36,472 nucleotides of DNA from Methylococcus sp. (GCA_028688525.1 JAQTYA010000023.1:1-36472), one strand, 5' to 3'. Shown: positions 22,702 through 31,336, counted from the first letter of the stretch. Notes: generated by a model not told the origin, from the sequence alone. Numbers and translations: made by a program.

Positions 22702-23866
22702 CTTGGACAAACTTGTGCGACCTGCGTTTAAGTTGGTTTTCATCAGCGACGTTGCCACGCCACAACAAATCAAGTTTTGCAACGAATTGCAAGCTTATTG
22801 CGATGCGAAGTTCCTGTTTTATGAGGCTCCCGAGCGGACGCGGGGGAGCTTCTGGCGAATAGATCTTGGATCACATTGTGAGGTCCTGGACAATGTTTTT
22901 TTTGCAAAACCAGGGCCGCTGGAATATCGATATTATGCACCTGGCTTGATACCTCGCTTGGAGCAATTCGATCCGGATGTCGTGATGGTGGGCGGATTCT
23001 CGAGACCCAGCAATTTTCTTGCTTACCGATGGGCAAGGCAGAACCAAAAGAGAACGATAGTTTTTACGGAGCGCTCCCGGGATAGGGCGGGCAACTTGAG
23101 ATCAAACAATCTCGTATGGAAATTGCTGCGCTGGTTATATCGTGATGTCGATATGGTCGTGACTAGCGCCGAGGATATCGTGCCACAGTTTCGCGATGTA
23201 TTTGGCTTCGGTGACAAAGTCGTTGCTGGCCGATATGCCGCTGACCTGATTGCTTATTTTGAGCACCCTTTACGTAGAGCGAAGCCTGCTTATACGTTTC
23301 TTTTGGCCAACCGGATGACCGAAATCTATAATCCGTTGGGGGGGCTGGAGATTTTTGCAGAAATTCAGCGGCGCTACCCAGCCTCACGGCTCCTCATGAA
23401 TAGCACAGGCGAATTGGGCGATACCTGCCGTACCAAAGTCAGAGAGTTGGGCGTGACTGAATCGGTCGAATTTCTTACGGACATTCCTAGTTGGGCACAT
23501 CTACATGAGGTTTATGCCCGTAGTGACGTTCTTCTGTTACCGGCCCATTTCAGTAATGGTAATTTCACCATTCTCGAAGCTATGGCTTCCGGCATGGGTA
23601 TCGTGATCAGCAATCAGGTGCTTGGGACTGGGAAGCTCATTGAGGATGGCGTGAATGGATTTTCTTGTGCACCTAATCGAGAGGCATTCGTTGATCGCAT
23701 TGAGCGCTATATCAACGCGCCGGGTTTGTTTGAACGGCATGCAAGCATCAACCGTGCTCTGGTTCAACCATTGTCGGTGGAAGGAACCGCGCGCTTCTTT
23801 GCGGAGATAGTGTGCGATCGTTTTGGCGTTCTTTTTGCACCTGCGGCAACGTTTGAAGGAGAGTAA
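22691..23866 (+). CDS. Family 4-type glycosyltransferase, atypical E-x7-E
   Basis: 391 residues from ATG 22691; the open frame reaches back to 22583 but that part lies within the previous gene. A GT-B layout is seen: FKLVFISDVATPQQIKFC at the start, TFLLANRMTEIYNPLGG opening the C-terminal domain, then LLLPAHFSNGNFTILEAMAS. The first Glu of the usual E-x7-E is Ser or Asn here, while the second Glu is kept. So the family call is good, but catalysis may differ. A G7 run is at 23338-23344 and a T8 run at 22896-22903. Confidence 0.8.
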   Translation: MQTSLDKLVRPAFKLVFISDVATPQQIKFCNELQAYCDAKFLFYEAPERTRGSFWRIDLGSHCEVLDNVFFAKPGPLEYRYYAPGLIPRLEQFDPDVVMVGGFSRPSNFLAYRWARQNQKRTIVFTERSRDRAGNLRSNNLVWKLLRWLYRDVDMVVTSAEDIVPQFRDVFGFGDKVVAGRYAADLIAYFEHPLRRAKPAYTFLLANRMTEIYNPLGGLEIFAEIQRRYPASRLLMNSTGELGDTCRTKVRELGVTESVEFLTDIPSWAHLHEVYARSDVLLLPAHFSNGNFTILEAMASGMGIVISNQVLGTGKLIEDGVNGFSCAPNREAFVDRIERYINAPGLFERHASINRALVQPLSVEGTARFFAEIVCDRFGVLFAPAATFEGE

Positions 23867-23871
23867 TCGGC

Positions 23872-25659
23872 ATGTGTGGTCTCATGGCTGCTTTTACCAG
23901 GGGCGATTTTCCAGTCTCCGACGCTCGCGCGGCGCTGGACCGTCTGCACGCTCGCGGCCCCGACAGTGAAGGCGAATGGCGGGAGAATAGGGTCTATCTA
24001 GGACATCGGCGCCTCGCGATTCTCGATCTCGATCCCCGTGCGGCGCAGCCTATGCATTCTGCCTGCGGTCGTTATGTGATCGTCTTCAATGGTGAGATCT
24101 ACAACTACCGGGATTTGCGGCGTGGGTTGGAGGCGCGGGGCGTGGTATTCCGCACCGCTTCGGATACCGAGGTGCTTCTCGCGCTGTTCGCCGAACAGGG
24201 GGAAGCCATGCTGCCCCTGTTGCACGGCATGTTTGCCTTTGTGATTTGGGATCGACAGAGGGGGCGAGCCTTTGCCGCCCGTGATCCTTATGGGATCAAG
24301 CCGTTGTATATGGCCACAATAGACGACGGAGTCCTGCTGGCGTCCCAGGTCAAGGCGTTACTTGCAACGGGCTTGGTTGCGCGCGATCCGGATGCGGTTG
24401 GGCAGGCGGGTTTCTGGATGCTGGGTAGCGTGCCGGAACCGCGTACTTGGTATCGGGCCATCGAGGCGGTGCCGGCCGGGCACTGCCTGTGGACCGGTGT
24501 GGGAAACGTGACGGAACGCCGCTGTTGGCAGGATATCGGGGCGGTCTGGCGCGCAACTGATGCCTCTGCTGTGGAGACGTTAAAACCGGAGGAGATATCG
24601 GTTCGGGTGCGCGAGGCGCTGCGTGAATCCGTGGCGCGGCATCTGGTGGCAGACGTGCCTGTGGGCGTGTTCTTGTCCGGCGGTATCGATTCCGGGGCAT
24701 TGGCCGGCCTGATGGTGGAGGCCGGTGCGCGAGATTTGCAAGGCGTGACGATCGCCTATGATGAGTTTGCCGGTCGACATGAGGACGAGGCGCCGGTTGC
24801 GGCACTGCTAGCCCGCCATTACGGTATTCAACACCATGTCCGTAGGGTGTGCCGCGAGGAGTTTCTGGCCGATCTGCCGCGCATCCTGGCGGCGATGGAC
24901 CAGCCGACCATCGACGGTATCAACACTTGGTATGCCAGTAAGGCGGTGGCGGAGCTGGGGCTGAAAGTGGTGGTTTCCGGGGTCGGTGGGGATGAGATGT
25001 TTCTGGGTTATGAGAGTTTCCGACGCCTGCCCCGGATGGTGTCAGGCTGGCGGCGGTTCGCGCGAGTGCCCGGGGTATTGCCGCTGTCCCGAGTGGTCGC
25101 CGGGTTACAGGCCCGGCGTTCGGGGAATGCCCGCTGGTGTCACGCGCCGGCTTGGGCGCGCACGATTGGAGGTGCCTGGTGGTTGCGGCGGAGTGTTCAG
25201 GCACCGGAGACCCTCGCGAAGTGGTTGGGTGAGCCTCTGGCGGCTGAGGCCCTACGGGATTTCTCAGCCGAAGGGTGGGTGGCTCGGATGGCCGGACCCT
25301 TGGCGGCGGATGCCGCACTGGCGCTGGCGCAGATCGAGTCGGCGACCTATCTGCGGAACCAATTGTTACGTGACAGCGATTGGGCCAGCATGGATCACAG
25401 TGTCGAGTTGCGTACGCCGTTGGTGGATGCCCATTTATTGCATCAGATGCAGCCGCTGCTACCTTATTTCAGGTGTTTCCCGAATAAGACGTTGCTGGCC
25501 AAAGCACCACAAAATCCGCTGCCGGATACTATTATCTCTCGCCCCAAGACCGGGTTCGGGATCCCCATTCAACGCTGGCTTCGGGAGGCGGGGTTGAGCG
25601 ATGGACTTGGCTGGCAGGGGTGGATGCAGGCGGTGGGGAGGGCGTATGAAGGGTGCTAA
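23872..25659 (+). CDS. asnB: AsnB-type glutamine-dependent amidotransferase
   Basis: 595 residues. The N-terminal Cys2 after Met starts the class II glutaminase domain (MCGLMAAFTRG, with GPDSEGEW and NGEIYNY). The synthetase domain carries the PP-loop SGGIDSGALAGL (about residue 268) and GVGGDEMFLGYE. AsnB makes asparagine from aspartate and glutamine. Inside polysaccharide loci, AsnB paralogues often amidate uronic acids in the sugar chain. It is GC-rich and flanked by glycosyltransferases with 5 and 53 bp gaps. GAAGGAGAG precedes the start. Confidence 0.9.
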   Translation: MCGLMAAFTRGDFPVSDARAALDRLHARGPDSEGEWRENRVYLGHRRLAILDLDPRAAQPMHSACGRYVIVFNGEIYNYRDLRRGLEARGVVFRTASDTEVLLALFAEQGEAMLPLLHGMFAFVIWDRQRGRAFAARDPYGIKPLYMATIDDGVLLASQVKALLATGLVARDPDAVGQAGFWMLGSVPEPRTWYRAIEAVPAGHCLWTGVGNVTERRCWQDIGAVWRATDASAVETLKPEEISVRVREALRESVARHLVADVPVGVFLSGGIDSGALAGLMVEAGARDLQGVTIAYDEFAGRHEDEAPVAALLARHYGIQHHVRRVCREEFLADLPRILAAMDQPTIDGINTWYASKAVAELGLKVVVSGVGGDEMFLGYESFRRLPRMVSGWRRFARVPGVLPLSRVVAGLQARRSGNARWCHAPAWARTIGGAWWLRRSVQAPETLAKWLGEPLAAEALRDFSAEGWVARMAGPLAADAALALAQIESATYLRNQLLRDSDWASMDHSVELRTPLVDAHLLHQMQPLLPYFRCFPNKTLLAKAPQNPLPDTIISRPKTGFGIPIQRWLREAGLSDGLGWQGWMQAVGRAYEGC

Positions 25660-25712
25660 CGGTATTGTCCTGATAGCGGAGGCCCTATGATCCGTAGGAG
25701 TGGACATAACTG

Positions 25713-26849
25713 ATGCGTGCCATCCACATAGTGCCCGCCATTGCCGAGGAGGCCAGCGGGCCTTCCTATTCCGTGGTTCGCTTGTGCGAGTCTTTGATCG
25801 AGACCGGGCAGGAGGTCGCTCTGGCCGCGCTGGATTGGGCGCCCTTGGCAAATCCGCCCCATTTTCTTCAAACCTCTCCGCTGGGAGTGGGGCCGCGCAG
25901 GTTGGGGCGGTCTCCGGCGATGAGCCGATGGCTTTCTGAGCAAGCAGAATCAGGTTCAGTTGACCTCATCCACAACCACAGCCTGTGGATGATGGCAAAC
26001 GTCTATCCGGGGCGGGTGGCACGCCGGCATGGCATACCCCTGGTGGTTTCACCGCGTGGCACCTTGTCAGCATGGGCTATGCAAAGTGGCTCTGCCATTA
26101 AGAAGATATTCTGGCCGCTGTTGCAACGTCCGGCCGTTTCCGCGGCGGTGTGCCTGCATGCTACGGCAGAATCTGAATACAAGGACATACGCCGCATGGG
26201 TTTCCGCCAGCCGGTGGCGATCATACCCAACGGTATCGACATTCCAGAACTGTTGCCGAAGGCAGAAAAAAATTACCGGACATTGCTCTTTTTGGGGCGC
26301 ATTCACCCCAAAAAGGGGTTGGATATGCTGCTCCCCGCCTGGCGAGCGGTTCAGGATTGTTTTCCAGACTGGCACTTGAAGATCGTAGGACCAGACAATC
26401 GAGGCCACCTTGCTGAGATGCGGCATCTGGCCAGCGAATTGAAACTGGAGCGCATCGAGTTTAGCGGGGCCTTGTATGGCGCGCAGAAGTGGCGAGCGTA
26501 TCGGGATGCCGACCTTTTCGTGTTGCCGACGTATTCGGAAAATTTCGGGATGTCCGTAGCGGAAACCTTGGCCGTAGGTACGCCGGCTATAGTTTCCAAG
26601 GGTGCGCCGTGGTCCGAATTGAGTGCTAGGAAGGCGGGTTGGTGGATTGATATCGGCGTGGATCCGCTGGTAGCTTGTCTGGAAAGTGCATTGGCCTGTT
26701 CAAACGATACATTGGATGAAATGGGCCATCGAGGTAGAGAGTGGGTTGAGCGGGAGTACTCGTGGCAGTACGTTGGACAGCGCATGGTGCAAACCTACCG
26801 TTGGGTAACACAAGGCGGAAAATGCCCGGAGTGGGTCATTGAGGATTGA
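25713..26849 (+). CDS. Family 4 glycosyltransferase
   Basis: 378 residues, GT-B fold. IHNHSLWMMANVYPG, VVSPRGTLSAWAM and AIIPNGID-like AIIPNGIDIPEL lie in the first half; RTLLFLGRIHPKKGLDMLLP starts the nucleotide-binding domain. The catalytic-region E-x7-E is in TYSENFGMSVAETLAVGTP. HNHSLW with PRGTLS is common in exopolysaccharide glycosyltransferases. An A7 run at 26266-26272 is in frame. The start codon is 53 bp past AsnB. Confidence 0.88.
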   Translation: MRAIHIVPAIAEEASGPSYSVVRLCESLIETGQEVALAALDWAPLANPPHFLQTSPLGVGPRRLGRSPAMSRWLSEQAESGSVDLIHNHSLWMMANVYPGRVARRHGIPLVVSPRGTLSAWAMQSGSAIKKIFWPLLQRPAVSAAVCLHATAESEYKDIRRMGFRQPVAIIPNGIDIPELLPKAEKNYRTLLFLGRIHPKKGLDMLLPAWRAVQDCFPDWHLKIVGPDNRGHLAEMRHLASELKLERIEFSGALYGAQKWRAYRDADLFVLPTYSENFGMSVAETLAVGTPAIVSKGAPWSELSARKAGWWIDIGVDPLVACLESALACSNDTLDEMGHRGREWVEREYSWQYVGQRMVQTYRWVTQGGKCPEWVIED

Positions 26850-26864
26850 GCAAGCAGGAGTCAG

Positions 26865-27809
26865 ATGGAAAATCGAGTGAACCGTTGCCCACTCTGCGAG
26901 GAGAGTGATTTCCGGCAGGACAGATTGGGCCTATTGATCTGCAACTCATGCAGCTTAGTGCTTTCACCTGCAATCTGGCAGTCGCAAGTCAACGAACGGA
27001 TGGAAGAAGAATGGTTTGGTGAGAGTTATGAACAGCGCAAATCCTCTTTCTGGGTTCGGTGGTTCGAGGCATGGAATAATCGCAAGACTCTATCGCGGCT
27101 GGCGGCACAGGCTTTATCCGGAAAAAGACTGTTGGAGATTGGTGTCGGTAGCGGTAGCTTCCTGGGCGCAGCGAAGAACTGTGGTTATGAAGTGATGGGC
27201 TGTGATCTCTCCGCGCCTATCTGTCGGCAGGTGCAACAGCAGATCGGCGTGCCCATGCATTGCGGGTTGCTGGAATCTCTGGAGGCCGAAGGGCGCTTCG
27301 ATGCTGTGGTCATGAACCATGTGCTGGAACATGTACAACGCCCGGTTGAGTTTATGCAAAACGTATTTCGCCTCCTGGCTCCGGGCGGGATTGTCCATGT
27401 CGCTGTACCCAATATCGGCTGTTGGGAGGCTCGTTTCTACGGGTGGACGAGCTATGAGCCCTATCATTTGACCTATTTTGATCGGCAAACGCTGACAAGG
27501 ACGGCAGAGTCAGCGGGATTTTCGCTGGATACGATCATCACAAAAGATTCCTTCTCTGGTTGGTTTCTTGCGCTGCTGCGTACCGTGCTTGGCGTAAACC
27601 GTGCGCAAGGAGCGATCACTAGGCCGGCCTCTTTATCGACGAACGGTAGAGCAGGACACCGATCAATTCTTGTAGAGCAGGGCTATCGGCTCGCGATGGT
27701 TTTGGCGGGAGGGGGGCTATGGCCTTTACGTTGGTTGCAGGGACAGCTGGGCTATGGCGATGAGGCCATATGCATTGCTCGCAAGCGCGCTGGGGTATCC
27801 GGGGAATGA
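26865..27809 (+). CDS. Class I SAM methyltransferase with N-terminal zinc ribbon
   Basis: 314 residues. A CPLC...CNSC pair (about residues 8-11 and 26-29) forms a small zinc module. The SAM domain begins RLLEIGVGSGSFLGAAKNCG, followed by VVMNHVLEHVQRPVEFMQN and RLLAPGGIVHVAVPNI. The layout is that of Methyltransf_23 proteins near glycosyltransferases. A hydrophobic stretch around residue 275 (LAMVLAGGGLWPL) could touch the membrane. GGAG precedes the ATG. The stop is 6 bp before the next gene. Confidence 0.8.
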   Translation: MENRVNRCPLCEESDFRQDRLGLLICNSCSLVLSPAIWQSQVNERMEEEWFGESYEQRKSSFWVRWFEAWNNRKTLSRLAAQALSGKRLLEIGVGSGSFLGAAKNCGYEVMGCDLSAPICRQVQQQIGVPMHCGLLESLEAEGRFDAVVMNHVLEHVQRPVEFMQNVFRLLAPGGIVHVAVPNIGCWEARFYGWTSYEPYHLTYFDRQTLTRTAESAGFSLDTIITKDSFSGWFLALLRTVLGVNRAQGAITRPASLSTNGRAGHRSILVEQGYRLAMVLAGGGLWPLRWLQGQLGYGDEAICIARKRAGVSGE

Positions 27810-27815
27810 TGGCTT

Positions 27816-28718
27816 ATGCCGGTTGATCATATTGTCCAGAACTGGCAGCCAGGCGCTGCTCCTGTCGCCGTGGTGATGATTTCCCTCAATGAAGGCTACA
27901 ACTTGGAGGCAGTGCTGGAGAACCTAAAAGGCTGGGCGCAGGAGGTCTTTCTGGTCGATAGCTACAGCCAGGACGATACGGTCGATATTGCGTTGCGTCA
28001 TGGGGTGCATGTGGTGCAACGGCGTTTCCGAGGGTTTGGGGATCAGTGGAATTTCGCATTGCGGGAGCTGCCGATTACAGCTCCGTGGACGATGAAGTTG
28101 GATCCCGACGAGCGTTTGACAGATCAGCTCAAGGCGTCAATTGTTGATAGGGTTGCCAAGGGTGATCAAACCGGTCTTTCATTTGAACGCCGTCTATGGT
28201 TTATGGGTAAATCTCTCCCTATTAGTCAAAAGCTGGTGCGGATTTGGAAAACAGGCTCATGCCGTTTTACTGATGTGTCGGTAAATGAGCACCCATTGGT
28301 CGACGGCATCATAGTTCATGTTGAAGGTGTGCTTGAACATCGCGATAGCCCCGACTTACATCATTGGGTGGATAAACAGAACCGATATACGTCTTTGGAG
28401 GCATTGGCTCGATATAGAAATGATTTATTTGCGGTAAATCCGAAAATTCTGGGAACTCCTTTGGAGCGGCGGATGTGGTTTAAGAAAAATTTTATGAGTT
28501 TCCCGCTTCGCTATCAAATTCAATTTATGGCCAATCTAATCCGCGTCCAGCCGTGGCGGACTGGGTATGAAGGGGTGGCTTGGGCGCGACTGCGAGTTTG
28601 GGTGAGACGTATGATAGAAGATAAGCTGAGGGAGATGCGTGCGACAGGCCGAGATATTGAACTAACGTCGCCCATGCTGGGACAACCACATCCGGGTGCA
28701 TTTCAGAGCCGTTCATGA
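27816..28718 (+). CDS. Family 2 glycosyltransferase (WaaE/KdtX-like)
   Basis: 300 residues. VVMISLNEGYNLEAVLENLKG, EVFLVDSYSQDDTVDIA and MKLDPDERLTDQL are the WaaE/KdtX-type GT2 blocks, with DPDE as the metal site. The central HWVDKQNRYTSLEALARY is also found in this subgroup. Members add heptose, glucose or other residues to lipopolysaccharide. The last bases overlap the CapK-like gene (ATGA, 28715-28718). Confidence 0.85.
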   Translation: MPVDHIVQNWQPGAAPVAVVMISLNEGYNLEAVLENLKGWAQEVFLVDSYSQDDTVDIALRHGVHVVQRRFRGFGDQWNFALRELPITAPWTMKLDPDERLTDQLKASIVDRVAKGDQTGLSFERRLWFMGKSLPISQKLVRIWKTGSCRFTDVSVNEHPLVDGIIVHVEGVLEHRDSPDLHHWVDKQNRYTSLEALARYRNDLFAVNPKILGTPLERRMWFKKNFMSFPLRYQIQFMANLIRVQPWRTGYEGVAWARLRVWVRRMIEDKLREMRATGRDIELTSPMLGQPHPGAFQSRS

Positions 28719-30052
28719 GTCTCCGGCTGAAACTCAAGGAGATGGTCGAATCGGCTCCTGAGGGCTTAATGAGGCCGCTTGTTTATCTGCCATATTCGCT
28801 CCGTCTTGGTCGCGCTTATGTTCAATCTGTTAGGGCAATTGCTCAGGCAGAACGTACGGATCCGGTAATACTTGATGCGCGGCGTTTGTCTGACCTTCGC
28901 CGGTTGCTGCAGTTTGCCGTCGATGAAGTCCCTTTCTATAGCGAGTTTTATTCCGATAACGGTTTTTCCCCTTCCGATCTGAGGTCCTGGGATGACTGGG
29001 CGCGGGTGCCCTTGGTGACCAAGGGCGACCTTCAGTTATGTTCGCAGGAGGCCCGCAATGCGCGTGGCGCGAAGGGGGTGAAGATAAATACCGGCGGTAC
29101 CTCGGGACAACCGCTGGAGTTCCTTTTAGATGGCCAAGCCTTTGCGCGCGAGTGGGCACACATGCACCATTTGTGGAAGGCTCGCGGCTACAGGCCGCAA
29201 CATTTGAAGTTAACGTTTCGTGGCAAGCATTTCGATGCGCGCCAGACGTTGCGTTACAACGCCGTGCATAACGAGTTAGTCGTCAATGCTAACGCCCCGA
29301 TGGCGGAGGTGGTTAGGGTGGTGGCGGCACTACCGCGCGCGGTAGTGATTCGCTGGCTACATGGATATCCGAGCTTGATAGCGGAGTTTGCTCATGCCTA
29401 TGCGGCGAAGTCGGCTGCGGCACTGGCCGTTTTCCGCACACAGCTTTTCGGCGCGCTGCTTGGCTCGGAATATCCTGCGCCGGTCTATCGTACGGTGATT
29501 GATGAGGTGCTGACGTCCAATATTGTCAGCTGGTACGGTCACAGTGAGATGGCGGTGCTGGCGCGTGAAACATCAAAAGGTATGTACGAGTCGCTACCTA
29601 CCTATGGCTATGCTGAGGCGGTACCCACCTCGCATGGTGGTGAATACCGGTTGGTCTGTACCTCGCTGCATAACCGGGCGCACCCATTTATCCGCTATGA
29701 CACAGGCGACCTAATCGAGCCGGTATCGCAACAGGGCGGTTCGTTAGCATTCCGAATCACCGACGGGCGGGTAGGTGACTTTGTCCTCGATCGTCACGGC
29801 AAGCGGCATTCACTGACTGCGATCGTATTCGGGCGTCATCACGCCGCATTCGATTTAGTAAAGCATTTGCAGCTGCGCGAAGACGCGCCCGGCTTCGTGA
29901 CCTTGATGGTAACGCCGCGTGATGCCGCCGTGGATCGAACTACCCTCAGACAGGGGTTTGACCTAGACGATTTGGATATCGAATGGAAGCTGGAAGTCGT
30001 TGAGGCGCCAGTGCGGACACAAGCGGGGAAAATTCGGTTGAAAATTTCCTAA
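28715..30052 (+). CDS. CapK-like adenylate-forming enzyme (phenylacetate-CoA ligase family)
   Basis: 445 residues. NTGGTSGQPLEF is the nucleotide-binding loop, SWYGHSEMAVLA and RYDTGDLIEP are the later AMP-binding motifs, and VRTQAGKIRLKIS carries a C-terminal Lys as in the family. FAVDEVPFYSEFY at the N-terminus matches coenzyme F390 synthetase/CapK relatives in capsule loci. The enzyme is expected to activate a carboxylic acid, perhaps for attaching a non-sugar group to the chain; the substrate is unknown. It is the last gene before the toxin/RAYT scar. Confidence 0.85.
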   Translation: MSLRLKLKEMVESAPEGLMRPLVYLPYSLRLGRAYVQSVRAIAQAERTDPVILDARRLSDLRRLLQFAVDEVPFYSEFYSDNGFSPSDLRSWDDWARVPLVTKGDLQLCSQEARNARGAKGVKINTGGTSGQPLEFLLDGQAFAREWAHMHHLWKARGYRPQHLKLTFRGKHFDARQTLRYNAVHNELVVNANAPMAEVVRVVAALPRAVVIRWLHGYPSLIAEFAHAYAAKSAAALAVFRTQLFGALLGSEYPAPVYRTVIDEVLTSNIVSWYGHSEMAVLARETSKGMYESLPTYGYAEAVPTSHGGEYRLVCTSLHNRAHPFIRYDTGDLIEPVSQQGGSLAFRITDGRVGDFVLDRHGKRHSLTAIVFGRHHAAFDLVKHLQLREDAPGFVTLMVTPRDAAVDRTTLRQGFDLDDLDIEWKLEVVEAPVRTQAGKIRLKIS

Positions 30053-30155
30053 TTCGTGACGAACTTGAAGAAATGTCATGAAACAATTCCTTCGAATGCC
30101 TAAAGGGCGGAGCTGATCTGCTTGGTCGAGATGACAACTACCTAGAATTTTCCTG

Positions 30156-30167
30156 GGAGCGAGCTCC
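30156..30167. repeat. REP-like small palindrome, left of RAYT remnant
   Basis: GGAGC-GA-GCTCC within TGGGAGCGAGCTCCTGCC. It shares the GGAGC/GCTCC stem with the element at 30475, as expected of the REP sequences that surround RAYT genes. The short stem makes this tentative. Confidence 0.4.
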
Positions 30168-30241
30168 TGCCTGCGTGTTGGTAGATGGCGGCTGTGGTGG
30201 ACGCCGTTTGCCGGGGCGGTTAAGGAGAAGCTTGGCGTCAC

Positions 30242-30475
30242 CGTGCAAGTTTATCCGCGGTGGTGGGGAGGTTCAAGCAGCCCTCTGCCCGGATTGTGAA
30301 CGGTTTGCTGTGGTGCAAGGGGCAACGTTTCTGGCAGCCCGGGTTCCATGAGCAGGCGGTAAGGAAAGAGGAAGATATTCGCGCGGTTGCCCGGTACATT
30401 GTCACGAATTCGTTGTGGGCGGGGCTTGTGAAGCGTTTGGGTGAATTATCCTCTTGGGGTGCGATGTGGTTGTAG
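30242..30475 (+). pseudogene. 3' remnant of a REP-associated tyrosine transposase (RAYT)
   Basis: The frame reads ASLSAVVGRFKQPSAR, then WQPGFHEQAVRKEEDIRAVARYIV and AGLVKRLGELSSWGAMWL. This is the conserved C-terminal part of RAYT/Y1 transposases (LSxVVGRFK, LWQxGFHDHALRxEEDL, NPxRAGLV). The catalytic HuH and the N-terminal half are missing, so it is inactive. Its stop (TAG at 30473) runs directly into a REP-like hairpin. It begins about 190 bp after the CapK-like gene; those 190 bp show no other gene. Confidence 0.85.
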
Positions 30476-30492
30476 GAGCGGCTCCGCCGCGA
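30475..30492. repeat. REP-like palindrome, right of RAYT remnant
   Basis: TGTAGGAGCGGCTCCGCCGCGA (30471-30492) contains GGAGC-G-GCTCC plus a GCCGCGA tail. This is the common TGTAGGAGCGG...GCCGCGA REP type of gammaproteobacteria, immediately after the RAYT frame. Confidence 0.75.
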
Positions 30493-30507
30493 TGCTGAGG
30501 AGGCATG

Positions 30508-30690
30508 ATGAGACTGACGGACGATTAGATTCGAACCACCAAGAGCACGATAGACCGCGTGCTTGGCGTTCCCCACAAAGTATGGCTTTTTGGGTCGCGC
30601 GCAGACGACAAGTTGAGAGGAGGGGATATCGACTTGAGGGTCGAAACGGATGCGAATAATCTCTTCCTTGATAAATCGCAGAGGATTTAA
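30508..30690 (+). pseudogene. Dead MntA-like antitoxin gene
   Basis: From ATG 30508 the frame reads MRLTDD, stop (TAG 30526), then STIDRVLGVPHKVWLFGSRA and DKLRGGDIDLRVETD before ending at TAA 30688. The first part matches the MNT protein at 8666 (TVNRVLGVPNRVRLFGSR). An early stop and loss of the C-terminal third, including the third acidic residue, make it non-functional. It is followed three bases later by an intact, different MNT gene. The REP hairpin lies 15 bp upstream. Confidence 0.85.
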
Positions 30691-30693
30691 TTC

Positions 30694-31005
30694 ATGCGTA
30701 TAACACCGCATCAAATCGAGACTGTCAAGAAGCTGGTTCACTGCCACTTCGGTGAAGATTCCGATATATGGCTGTTCGGGTCACGAGTTGATGATAGCAA
30801 AAAGGGTGGCGATTATGACTTTTTCATCGAAACTTCATTGAAACAGCCCGATGCTATTATCGAACAAAAAATAGCTTTGCTTGGGGATCTTCAAACGTCG
30901 GCTTATTTTGAAGATGAAAAAATTGATTTGATTGTGAGGCGGCGGGATTCCAATTTCGACATTCCTATCTATTCGATAGCGAAGAAAGAGGGGATTAGGT
31001 TGTGA
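30694..31005 (+). CDS. MntA-like nucleotidyltransferase antitoxin
   Basis: 103 residues with DIWLFGSRVDDSKKGGDYDFFI: the GS loop and a DxD of form DYD, and EKIDLIVR for the third acidic residue. The SDDSKKGGD-like stretch (VDDSKKGGD) is nearly the same as in the MNT gene at 3211, making these two the closest pair in the window. The stop overlaps GTG 31002, the start expected for its HEPN toxin. That toxin gene is only a stub, so this antitoxin also appears orphaned. Confidence 0.85.
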   Translation: MRITPHQIETVKKLVHCHFGEDSDIWLFGSRVDDSKKGGDYDFFIETSLKQPDAIIEQKIALLGDLQTSAYFEDEKIDLIVRRRDSNFDIPIYSIAKKEGIRL

Positions 31006-31133
31006 GCCCCGAGCGATTAATGTTCGCTGAGTGGCTAGTCCTGAGCGGAGTTGAAGCGAAAATGCTGGCTTCAACTCCGCTCTGCCAGGATAGATCGAGC
31101 TTGCTACTACGGCCCTATTTATTCGTACGCTGA
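31002..31133 (+). pseudogene. Stub of a HEPN toxin gene, cut by a palindrome
   Basis: GTG 31002 overlaps the antitoxin stop (GTGA) as in the intact pair at 3495. The frame reads VSPERLMFAEWL, then enters a perfect 15-bp inverted repeat at 31043 and ends at TGA 31131. No RX4HXY motif follows in any frame nearby. The identification depends on the coupling geometry, because only about a dozen codons are native. Confidence 0.5.
31043..31082. repeat. Perfect 15-bp inverted repeat
   Basis: GAGCGGAGTTGAAGC (31043-31057) and GCTTCAACTCCGCTC (31068-31082) are exact reverse complements with a 10-bp loop. Palindromes of the CTGAGCGGAGTYGAA type are dispersed repeats in many bacteria. It sits inside the expected HEPN gene. 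The next 200 bp (31134-31336) hold no gene I can support and turn AT-rich before the methyltransferase. Confidence 0.85.
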
Positions 31134-31336
31134 ATCCACCACAAGCTGCCGCCGGCGTACGGTGGCCTGTACGCTCAAATCGGGCCGACTTAATAAGCGT
31201 AAAGCTGGCAATGTCAATGTCAACGTGCGTGAATTACAATCTGCACTACATAAATAACCTCATAATTATATTGTGTGGCAATGTTTTCTTAACGGCCGGT
31301 GCCCATTATTTAACCTTGAAGAGCGAGTAACAATCA

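Noticed and set aside
31051-31257. 68-codon frame after the palindrome
   Set aside because: Begins within the palindrome, has no family or ribosome binding site, and composition looks noncoding.
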